From Prevotellaceae bacterium UBA711 (GTDB lineage Bacteria > Bacteroidota > Bacteroidia > Bacteroidales > Bacteroidaceae): DNA of 12,587 nt. The position numbers and the translations under genes are program-made. The stretch spans positions 1-12,587 of the forward strand of contig DBLZ01000036.1 of NCBI GenBank assembly GCA_002297545.1, read 5' to 3'. The notes under the pieces are model-generated. The model did no database searches and had not been told where the DNA came from. It saw nothing but the letters and a program-made list of their open reading frames with translations. Positions 6,904 through 12,587 of this stretch are shown here, piece after piece (the stretch's first letter is position 1; each line of letters begins with the position of its first letter).

Positions 6904-6964
6904 ATGGGGACAAGGGTGCACCGGGAGGGGGCATTATCCCAAGAGCGATATGCCCCAATGCAAA

Positions 6965-6994
6965 GGAGGCTGCCCCGTACAAGGGACAGCCTCC
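6965..6994 (-). terminator. Intrinsic terminator of the CoA-transferase gene
   Basis: GGAGGCTG (6965-6972) pairs with CAGCCTCC (6987-6994), extended by CCC/GGG with one bulged base and a short loop. On the minus strand the stem is followed by TTTG. It begins 36 nt after the stop codon at 7031. A stem with a short T stretch is typical of Bacteroidales terminators. Confidence 0.75.
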
Positions 6995-7030
6995 GTAGTG
7001 ATTATTTGTATGTCTGTGTCTGTGCTGCGC

Positions 7031-8542
7031 TTACTTGATGTACTCGGCCAGGTTGGTGTTGCGCATGTCGCCCGTACGCAGGTAGGTGTCGTGCATGGCG
7101 AAGGCGGCAGACAGGCAGTGGTGGGTGTGACCGCCGTTCTTCTGTGCAAAGCGCAGGTAGTCCTGCAGCATGGGACGGTAGTCGGGATGGGCCACCTTGA
7201 TGAGTTCCTGAGCCTTCTGCATGTCGCTCTTGCGGCGCAGGTCGGCCACGCCGTACTCGGTGATGACGGCATTGATGAAGTGGTTGGTGTGGTCGATGTG
7301 GCTGGCAAAGGGCACTATGCTGCTGATGGCGCCGCCCTTGGTGGTGGAGCCGCAGGTGAAGATGCTGAGGTAGGCATTGTTGGTGAAGTCGGCGCTGCCG
7401 CCCAGGCCGTTCATCATCTTTGTGCCGCAGATCTTGGTGCTGTTTACGTGGCCGTATATGTCACACTCGATGGCGGTGTTCAATGAGCATACGCCGATGC
7501 GGGCAATGACCTCGGGGCAGTTGCTTATCTCTGAGGGGCGGAGCACCAGCTTGTCCTTGAAGAAGTCTATGTCGCGGTAGATGCCCTCCAGACATTCGTT
7601 GGTCACGGTCAGTGAGCAGGCACTGGCGCTGAGCACACGGCCGTCGCGCATCAATTGTACAGGCGCATCCTGGAGCACCTCGGTGTAGATGTTGAAGTTG
7701 GGCACTTCGGGGCATTGGCCCAGGGCACCAAGCACAGCGTTGGCGCCGCTGCCTACGCCGCTCTGCAGATTCAGGAAGCTCTTGGGGATGAGGCCCTTGC
7801 GCATGTTGTCCAGCAGGAAGTCGGCTACGTTTTGGCCTATCTGTGTGGTGATGGGGTCGGGGTCCTTGAAGGCACGTGCCTCGTCGGGTACGTTGCACTC
7901 TATCACGCCCACTATGCGATCGGCATCCACCTCGATGTAGGGCTTGCCTATGCGGTCGGAGGCCTTGGTTATCATGATGGGTTTGCGGAATGGATGGTCT
8001 TCAATCTCGTAGACGTCGTGTATGCCCTTGCTCTGTGGAGAGTGGAAGGCGTTCAGCTCTATGATGATGCCACGCTTGGCCAGACGGCACACCGTGGGGC
8101 TGATGCCGCCGGCGGCTGTCAGATAGATATGTGCCTTACTGCCCATCTTCTCTATGGCGCAGGCTTCTATGATGCCCCAGTCCAGTTCGCCCATGTAGCC
8201 CTGGCGCATCTGTGTGGCCATGTTGCTGAGGTTGAGGTCCTGGTAGTTTATCTCATTAAAGTTCACATGCTTGCGGAAGTCGGGGTTGGTGGTGTAGGGA
8301 GTGCGGAAGTCCAGGGCCTGAGCGTTTGCCAAGGCGCCGTCGCAACTCTGTCCCGTGCTGGCACCTGTGATGACGTTGATCTTGAACGGACGGCCAGCGG
8401 CATGTTCGGCCTCAGCCTTCTTGGCAATTTCTGCCGGTGTGCACTTGGCCACGCCGGCGGGTGTAAATCCACTCAAACCGATGGTCTGGCCATTCTCAAT
8501 GAGGGCTGCGGCTTCGGCAGCAGTGATTCTGTTAAATTCCAT
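7031..8542 (-). CDS. Acetyl-CoA hydrolase/transferase family protein, probable succinyl-CoA:acetate CoA-transferase
   Basis: The product is 503 aa, the usual length for the Cat1/AarC branch of class I CoA-transferases. The catalytic glutamate is E288 in the YTEVLQD motif (286-292), which forms the glutamyl-CoA thioester. Glycine-rich segments GVGSGANAV (262-270) and NGLGGSADF (378-386) and the ITEYGVADLR motif (427-436) are also characteristic. The enzyme swaps CoA between succinate and acetate (or hydrolyses acetyl-CoA in some annotations), linking acetate formation to the succinate-propionate branch of anaerobic fermentation in Bacteroidales. It acts in the cytosol, and no signal peptide is present. 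It follows yidD after 47 bp without a clear promoter box and ends at the terminator at 6965-6994. The exact donor and acceptor cannot be read from the sequence. Confidence 0.93.
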   Translation of the reverse strand: MEFNRITAAEAAALIENGQTIGLSGFTPAGVAKCTPAEIAKKAEAEHAAGRPFKINVITGASTGQSCDGALANAQALDFRTPYTTNPDFRKHVNFNEINYQDLNLSNMATQMRQGYMGELDWGIIEACAIEKMGSKAHIYLTAAGGISPTVCRLAKRGIIIELNAFHSPQSKGIHDVYEIEDHPFRKPIMITKASDRIGKPYIEVDADRIVGVIECNVPDEARAFKDPDPITTQIGQNVADFLLDNMRKGLIPKSFLNLQSGVGSGANAVLGALGQCPEVPNFNIYTEVLQDAPVQLMRDGRVLSASACSLTVTNECLEGIYRDIDFFKDKLVLRPSEISNCPEVIARIGVCSLNTAIECDIYGHVNSTKICGTKMMNGLGGSADFTNNAYLSIFTCGSTTKGGAISSIVPFASHIDHTNHFINAVITEYGVADLRRKSDMQKAQELIKVAHPDYRPMLQDYLRFAQKNGGHTHHCLSAAFAMHDTYLRTGDMRNTNLAEYIK

Positions 8543-8589
8543 GCTTTTATCGATTGATTGTTGATTTAGGTTAGTCGGTTACATTGTCT

Positions 8590-8820
8590 TCATGGCACGG
8601 GGTCGTAGCCATGTCCGCCCCAGGGATGGCAGCGCAATATCCGGCGTATGGCCAGGTACATGCCCTTGAAGGGGCCGTGTTTCCGCAGGGCCTCTATGGC
8701 ATATTGGCTGCACGTCGGCGTAAATCGGCATGACGGTGGTGTGAGCGGCGATATGCACACCTGGTAGAACCGGATGGGCAGTATCAGCAGTTGGCTTAGC
8801 AGACGCATTACGATGTTCAT
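8590..8820 (-). CDS. yidD: YidD, membrane protein insertion efficiency factor
   Basis: The product is 76 aa, typical for the family. Conserved blocks are PSCRFTPTCSQYA (29-41) and RCHPWGGHGYDPVP (63-76), with the three family cysteines C31, C37 and C64. An N-terminal amphipathic or hydrophobic stretch (about 5-25) would hold it on the inner face of the membrane, where YidD assists YidC-dependent insertion of membrane proteins. Its ATG overlaps the rnpA stop codon by 4 bp (ATGA), indicating translational coupling. The rnpA-yidD pairing is widely conserved in bacteria. A longer frame over the same bases (8579-8860) is rejected because it lacks these motifs. Confidence 0.95.
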   Translation of the reverse strand: MNIVMRLLSQLLILPIRFYQVCISPLTPPSCRFTPTCSQYAIEALRKHGPFKGMYLAIRRILRCHPWGGHGYDPVP

Positions 8821-9227
8821 GCCGTGGTCTCGTTTTGTGGCCGTCGTGCTGCTGCGGCATGTGCTATTTTTGTCAGCAATGCCACCATCTTCTCTTCCAC
8901 CATGGCGGAGGGGTGCAGACGGTTGCTGAGCCAGATGAAGGCCACGTCCATGCCGCCTGTGGCCGGTGTGGGGGCGGGCAGCAGGTGTTTGTGCAGGCGG
9001 TATTGCTCACGCAATTGGCGTTTTACCCTGTTGCGGTCCACAGCGTGGCGGAAGCGTTTTTTAGAAACAGAAACGAGGACGCGGGTGTCCGCTTCCTCGG
9101 TGTTCCTGAATACTGCGCGTATTGGATATACCGACAGTGATATGCTGTCGGCGCTTGAGAAGAGTGCGTCTATGGCCTTACGGCCGCATAGCCGCTCCCG
9201 TTTGCTCAGTCCGTGCCCATTATCCAT
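8817..9227 (-). CDS. rnpA: Ribonuclease P protein component
   Basis: The product is 136 aa from the ATG at 9227. RnpA binds the RNase P RNA and helps it cleave the 5' leader of precursor tRNAs. The family signature is clear: the start region GLSKRERLCGRKAIDALF (6-23), and the RNR motif KKRFRHAVDRNRVKRQLRE (56-74) that contacts RNA. The basic charge also fits. An in-frame ATG seven codons upstream (9248) would overlap hemD by 29 bp. I prefer 9227, since family members begin shortly before the KxERL block, and the overlap is then 8 bp. The gene sits between hemD and yidD in the same transcription unit. There is no rpmH nearby. Confidence 0.93.
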   Translation of the reverse strand: MDNGHGLSKRERLCGRKAIDALFSSADSISLSVYPIRAVFRNTEEADTRVLVSVSKKRFRHAVDRNRVKRQLREQYRLHKHLLPAPTPATGGMDVAFIWLSNRLHPSAMVEEKMVALLTKIAHAAAARRPQNETTA

Positions 9228-9963
9228 TATTCTGTTTGAGGTAGGCATCCAGTGCTGCCGTGATGCTTGGATATTCGGGAGTGGGAGCTTGCAGGTCCAG
9301 ATGCAGTCCGGCTTCTTCCACGCTCTTGGCCGTGGCGGGTCCGAAGGTGGCTATGACGGTGTTGCCCTGTTTATAGTCGGGGTAGTTTTTCAGTAAGGAT
9401 TGTATGCCGCTGGGGCTGAAGAACACCAGCATGTCGTAGTCGTCCAACTCGTCCTTGGCAAACTCGGTGCTGACCGTGCGGTACATCACACCGCAGGTAT
9501 ATGAGATGTCCTTGGCGTCCAGCATGTTGGTGAAGTCGTCGCTGTGGACATCGCTCTGTGGAATGAAGTACTTGTCGTTCTTGTGCTTCAGTATCAAGGG
9601 CATCAGGTCGCTGATTTTGCCGGTTTCACCGAAGAATACCTTGCGTTTGCGGTATTGGACGTACTTCTGTATGTAGTGTGATATGGTCTCGGTGATGCAG
9701 AAGTACTTGATGTTCTCCGGTATCTCTATACGCATCTCCTGGCACAGCAGGAAGAAGTTGTCTATGGCATGGCGACTGGTGAAGATGATGGCGGTGTGGT
9801 CCAGAATGTTGATACGTTGTGCTCGGAACTCGCGTGGCGTGAGACTTTCCACCTTGATGAAGGGGCGGAAGACCATCTCTACGTCATGTTTGCGCATGAT
9901 ATCATAATAGGGAGACTTCTCCGATGAAGGCTTGGGCTGGGAAACCAAAATCTTCTTTATCAT
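9220..9963 (-). CDS. hemD: Uroporphyrinogen-III synthase (HemD) family protein
   Basis: The product is 247 aa, as expected for a stand-alone HemD. Segments typical of the two-domain fold are FTSRHAIDNF (61-70), FFSPSGIQSLL (181-191) and TFGPATAKSVEEAGL (206-220), followed by a family-like APTPEYPSITAAL. The enzyme closes and inverts ring D of hydroxymethylbilane to form uroporphyrinogen III for haem, sirohaem or cobamides. HemD sequences diverge strongly, so the identification rests on these motifs. Several Bacteroidales lack most haem-synthesis genes but keep a HemD-like protein. With no other haem gene nearby, the physiological role here is uncertain. The start ATG lies 12 bp after the DUF4271 stop, and the end overlaps rnpA, so it belongs to the same operon. 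Confidence 0.87.
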   Translation of the reverse strand: MIKKILVSQPKPSSEKSPYYDIMRKHDVEMVFRPFIKVESLTPREFRAQRINILDHTAIIFTSRHAIDNFFLLCQEMRIEIPENIKYFCITETISHYIQKYVQYRKRKVFFGETGKISDLMPLILKHKNDKYFIPQSDVHSDDFTNMLDAKDISYTCGVMYRTVSTEFAKDELDDYDMLVFFSPSGIQSLLKNYPDYKQGNTVIATFGPATAKSVEEAGLHLDLQAPTPEYPSITAALDAYLKQNNG

Positions 9964-9975
9964 AATCGTTCGATG

Positions 9976-11007
9976 TCAAAGTGTTATTGTCAGATAGGCC
10001 GTGATGTGGTGCAAAGCGACCCACAACGCAAGGCACGGCAGGATTTCAAGGGCACAAAGGTACGACAATAAATGGAGAATGCAATAAAAATGTGGTAGAA
10101 ATATCGTGTAAGCCTTGTATAATAGTAGCATTTTGGCAGCAGTAGCGATGCCCAGTCCGGTCCACATGACGGTATGTGGAGGCATGTTGAAACAGATGGC
10201 GGCTGCTATGACGGGCATGAGTGCTGCCGTTTCGGCAATGAGCAGGAAGTTGTAGTCGAGGCGCCACAGGCGGCGGTCGTCTTTGCCGAAAAATATCCAG
10301 TTGATGAATGCCGACAGCAGGCGCTTGACTGTGAACATAAGGGCAAAGCACCCGACATACACGGCCAGTATGCCGTACAGGGGAATGTGGCAAAGAAATA
10401 GCTCGTATACGCTCTGGGCATAGTACAGCGCATAGAGGCTGCCAGTGATGCACAGCAACGCATAGACCGCGGGCATGGAGCCGATGGGCATGCTGTCCTT
10501 GTTCTCGTCCCGGCTACGCTCGTTTTCGGTGTAGAAGAAATCCTTGGCGCGGGTGTGTAGAAAGTTGCGCGTGCGGCTGATCTGCGTGCTGAGCAGGGCA
10601 AAGCACAGTATTACGGTCCCCAGTAGCATGTCGTAGTAGGGTTGTGCCTGTGCCAGAGGTTCGGGCGTCACTCGGTATTGGTGTACAGACAACTCGGGGC
10701 ACAACCATGGACTGTCCTTGAAGAAGCCAGGGTCGTATTTCAGTTCCATGAGGTCTGTGCTGTACGGCAGCCGTCCCTCCAACCCCGGAATGCAAAGTGT
10801 GTCGGGGCGCTGGCTCCAGCGTATCTCCCGCCGGGGCAGGTTTGCTTGGATTACCGAGTCTATCCTGGATGGGGAGCAGCCTTGCATCTGGCGCACCACA
10901 CGTGTCACCCAGTACTCCTTGGAGGTGCTGTGCGAAGAAGTGTCTGCTGTGGGTTCGTGCGTAACCTGTGGTGACGTGGCGTGTATGGTGACCCGGGATG
11001 TGCTCAT
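9976..11007 (-). CDS. DUF4271-type multi-pass membrane protein
   Basis: The product is 343 aa from the ATG at 11007. A GTG at 11025 would add six residues, but the ATG is preferred. The first 120 residues are polar and lack a signal peptide. Six hydrophobic segments then follow, at about 125-143, 178-197, 207-227, 253-274, 280-298 and 306-332. The polar loop with ARNFLHTRAKDFF-like character (near 146-160) and the neighbourhood directly upstream of hemD match DUF4271 proteins of Bacteroidota. Their function is unknown, and family membership is judged from memory. It follows the LOG gene closely. A candidate internal promoter for hemD lies within its last codons. Confidence 0.75.
   Translation of the reverse strand: MSTSRVTIHATSPQVTHEPTADTSSHSTSKEYWVTRVVRQMQGCSPSRIDSVIQANLPRREIRWSQRPDTLCIPGLEGRLPYSTDLMELKYDPGFFKDSPWLCPELSVHQYRVTPEPLAQAQPYYDMLLGTVILCFALLSTQISRTRNFLHTRAKDFFYTENERSRDENKDSMPIGSMPAVYALLCITGSLYALYYAQSVYELFLCHIPLYGILAVYVGCFALMFTVKRLLSAFINWIFFGKDDRRLWRLDYNFLLIAETAALMPVIAAAICFNMPPHTVMWTGLGIATAAKMLLLYKAYTIFLPHFYCILHLLSYLCALEILPCLALWVALHHITAYLTITL
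10055..10084 (-). promoter_or_regulatory. Candidate internal promoter for hemD-rnpA-yidD
   Basis: On the minus strand TTG (10084-10082) is followed after 19 bp by TACCTTTG (10062-10055), an exact -7 box. It lies inside the 3' part of the DUF4271 gene, where it encodes part of a transmembrane segment. The start point would be near 10048, about 85 nt before the hemD ATG. Coding constraint could explain the match by chance. Confidence 0.4.
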
Positions 11008-11032
11008 CGGTTGGCCTGCTTCCACAGCGGTG

Positions 11033-11614
11033 TTATGTCAGTTTGGCAAAGCGCCTTACTCCGGCATCCCACATTGGAGTGGTCATGGCCAGGTCCAGTG
11101 CCTCCTGTGGGGTGCTGGCCACTACGAAAGTGGCCATGTGCTCGCGTCCCAAAAAGTTCTCCCTCATGCCCTTGTCCAGGAAGGCCAGCAGCTCGTCATA
11201 GTATCCGTCTGTATTCAGCAGGACTATGGGCTTCAGATGTATGCCCAGCTGCTTCCAGGTTATCAGCTCGCTCAGTTCGGCCAGGGTGCCCAGCCCTCCG
11301 GCCAGCACTATGCCGGCATCGGACATCTCCGCCATCATCTGCTGGCGCGAATGCATGTCCGTGGTCTCGATGAGACGGGTCATTTTTGTATAGTGCCAGT
11401 TCTCCTTTATCATGAATGTGGGTATGATGCCCACGGCTTCGCCGCCCGCTTCCATGCAGGCGTCCGCCGTGGCTCGCATCAATCCCATGTTGCCGGCACC
11501 GTTTATCACCGTCATGCCGCGTTCGCCTATCAGGCGACCCAGTTCCCGGGCGGCATCGAAGTACTTCCCGGGAATCAGGTCGCTGCTGGCGCAGTATATG
11601 CAGATGTTTTTCAT
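11033..11614 (-). CDS. LOG-family protein (TIGR00730, lysine decarboxylase-like Rossmann fold)
   Basis: The product is 193 aa, normal for LOG proteins, which hydrolyse nucleoside monophosphates (in plants, cytokinin riboside 5'-monophosphate) to a free base and ribose phosphate. The Rossmann-like fold is seen from MKNICIYCASS to the glycine-rich NGAGNMGLM (38-46). The signature PGGxGTxxE appears as AGGLGTLAE (105-113): the proline is replaced by alanine, while E113 and R90 (in MHSRQQM) are kept, so catalysis is plausible. The first glycine motif is also a variant (GAGNMGLMR rather than GGGxxGLMG). It starts 58 bp after metK and is followed after 25 bp by the DUF4271 gene. The bacterial role is not well defined, perhaps nucleotide salvage. 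The older name lysine decarboxylase is misleading. Confidence 0.9.
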   Translation of the reverse strand: MKNICIYCASSDLIPGKYFDAARELGRLIGERGMTVINGAGNMGLMRATADACMEAGGEAVGIIPTFMIKENWHYTKMTRLIETTDMHSRQQMMAEMSDAGIVLAGGLGTLAELSELITWKQLGIHLKPIVLLNTDGYYDELLAFLDKGMRENFLGREHMATFVVASTPQEALDLAMTTPMWDAGVRRFAKLT

Positions 11615-11672
11615 CTATGCAGGTATGGTGTACTGTATATAGACATAAATTAAGGTGCGGCCGGCCGGGGCT

Positions 11673-12587
11673 TTACAGGCCGAACGCCTTGCGTATGCGG
11701 TCCACGTAGTCCAGCTTCTCCCAAGTGAAGAGTTCCACTGTCACGGTTTTGCTGCCGCAGTTATAGTTGGACTCGAACGTCTTGGTCACCACGCGCGGCT
11801 CGCGGCCCATGTGGCCGTATGCCGCAGTCTCCTCGTAGATGGGGTTGCGCAGCTTCAGGCGCTGCTCTATGGCGTAGGGGCGTAGGTCAAAGATCTTCTG
11901 TATCTTGCGTGCGATCTCTCCGTCCGTCATCTCCACATGTGCACGTCCGTAGGTGTTCACGCAGATGCTTACGGGTTCGGCCACGCCTATGGCATAGGAT
12001 ATCTGCACCAGCATCTCGTCAGCCACGCCGGCGGCCACCATGTTCTTGGCTATGTGGCGTGCGGCATAGGCAGCTGAGCGGTCCACCTTGGAGGGATCCT
12101 TGCCGCTGAAGGCGCCACCGCCGTGCGCTCCCTTGCCGCCATAGGTGTCTACGATGATCTTGCGTCCGGTCAGTCCCGTGTCGCCGTGAGGACCACCGAT
12201 GACAAACTTGCCCGTGGGGTTCACGTGGTAGGTGATGTTGTCGTTGAAGAGGTTCAGGATGCGCTTGTCTGTGATGGTCTCCTTCACGCGGGGGATGAGG
12301 ATGTTTATCACGTCGTGGCGTATTTGCTGCTGCATGGCCTCGTCCGTGGCAAACTCATCGTGCTGTGTGCTCACTACTATGGTGTCTATGCGCACGGGCA
12401 CGTTCCGGTCGTCGTATTCAATGGTCACCTGGCTTTTGGCATCGGGGCGCAGATAGGTCATCACCTTGCCCTCGCGGCGAATGTCGGCCAGCACCATCAG
12501 CAGACGGTGGCTCAGGTCCAGGCTCAGGGGCATGTAGTTCTCGGTCTCGTTTGTGGCGTAGCCGAACATCATGCCCTGGTCGCCGGC
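11673..12587 (-). CDS. metK: S-adenosylmethionine synthase, 5' end outside the window
   Basis: 304 codons are present, and the reading frame is open to the window edge. The first visible residues AGDQGMMFGYA belong to the conserved GAGDQG motif in the middle of the enzyme, so roughly the first third lies outside the window. Other hallmarks are GGGAFSGKDPSKVDRS (156-171 of the visible part), the preceding DTYGGKGAHG, and GGPHGDTGLTGR (131-142). MetK joins ATP and methionine into S-adenosylmethionine, the main methyl donor, in the cytosol. The C-terminus (KAFGL) is intact. It is upstream of the LOG gene with a 58-bp gap, and co-transcription is possible, since no consensus promoter box is seen in the gap. 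The ATG at 12572 is an internal codon and not the start. Confidence 0.97.
   Translation of the reverse strand, partial: AGDQGMMFGYATNETENYMPLSLDLSHRLLMVLADIRREGKVMTYLRPDAKSQVTIEYDDRNVPVRIDTIVVSTQHDEFATDEAMQQQIRHDVINILIPRVKETITDKRILNLFNDNITYHVNPTGKFVIGGPHGDTGLTGRKIIVDTYGGKGAHGGGAFSGKDPSKVDRSAAYAARHIAKNMVAAGVADEMLVQISYAIGVAEPVSICVNTYGRAHVEMTDGEIARKIQKIFDLRPYAIEQRLKLRNPIYEETAAYGHMGREPRVVTKTFESNYNCGSKTVTVELFTWEKLDYVDRIRKAFGL

Larger units (their letters stand above)
6478..7030. other. 553-bp intergenic region: promoter, terminator and three further hairpins
   Basis: Besides the -7 box (6524-6531) and the terminator (6965-6994), it contains three inverted repeats. CCGGTTT/AAACCGG lies at 6743-6749 and 6762-6768, with another AACCGGTT palindrome at 6785-6792. 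A 14-bp stem with one mismatch lies at 6799-6812 and 6831-6844. A perfect 11-bp stem, GCAGGGCACAC, lies at 6875-6885 and 6893-6903. An open frame of 117 codons crosses 6552-6905 on the minus strand, but it shows no domain and overlaps these hairpins, so I do not call it. Confidence 0.55.

Noticed and set aside
6552..6905. 117-codon open frame on the minus strand between the CoA-transferase and GH84 genes
   Set aside because: It is crossed by several inverted repeats, has no domain or signal peptide, and is low in typical core residues. Conservation in relatives would be needed to call it.
7655..8557. Open frame of 300 codons on the plus strand opposite the CoA-transferase gene
   Set aside because: It is an antisense shadow of a well-supported enzyme gene, and its composition follows the opposite strand.
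8579..8860. 93-codon open frame overlapping yidD on the same strand
   Set aside because: It is in another frame than the conserved YidD motifs and extends into rnpA, so it is a shadow.
10718..11653. Open frame of 311 codons on the plus strand
   Set aside because: It crosses two well-supported minus-strand genes (LOG family and DUF4271) and shows no family signature.

Overview
The window looks like a chromosomal segment of a Bacteroidales bacterium, most likely Prevotella-like or Bacteroides-like. Supporting this are promoter boxes of the Bacteroidota type (TAnnTTTG with an upstream TTTG), a BspA-type leucine-rich-repeat surface protein, a periplasmic C1 peptidase with a signal peptide, a GH84 hexosaminidase resembling the Bacteroides enzyme, a succinate/acetate CoA-transferase, and a DUF4271-hemD-rnpA-yidD block. 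The genus is inferred. All ten genes that I can support lie on the minus strand, so transcription runs from right to left.

Right part (12587 down to 8590): metK, entering from outside the window and lacking its 5' end, a LOG-family phosphoribohydrolase-like gene, a DUF4271 membrane protein, hemD, rnpA and yidD. From the LOG gene onward the genes are nearly contiguous or overlap, and look like one housekeeping transcription unit. An internal promoter candidate lies near the 3' end of the DUF4271 gene. A succinyl-CoA:acetate CoA-transferase follows 47 bp after yidD and ends at a strong hairpin terminator (6965-6994).

Middle (7030 to 2824): a 553-bp intergenic stretch rich in inverted repeats carries a -7 promoter box. 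It leads into a two-gene unit of secreted hydrolases, a GH84 beta-N-acetylglucosaminidase followed 21 bp later by a C1B cysteine aminopeptidase.

Left part (2823 to 1): a GC-rich, highly structured 300-bp spacer, then an almost consensus promoter and a leader of about 200 nt. The leader holds several dyads and a run of nine G, and leads into an AT-richer gene for a secreted leucine-rich-repeat protein. The upstream promoter region of this gene is repeated at bases 1-109, beyond its 3' end. This suggests that another gene with the same promoter type, perhaps a paralogue, starts just outside the window on the left.

I see no tRNA, rRNA, CRISPR array, transposase or defence gene. Most of the window is ordinary core genome. 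The most unusual part is the promoter and leader architecture around the leucine-rich-repeat gene. I cannot support a claim of an entirely new system here.
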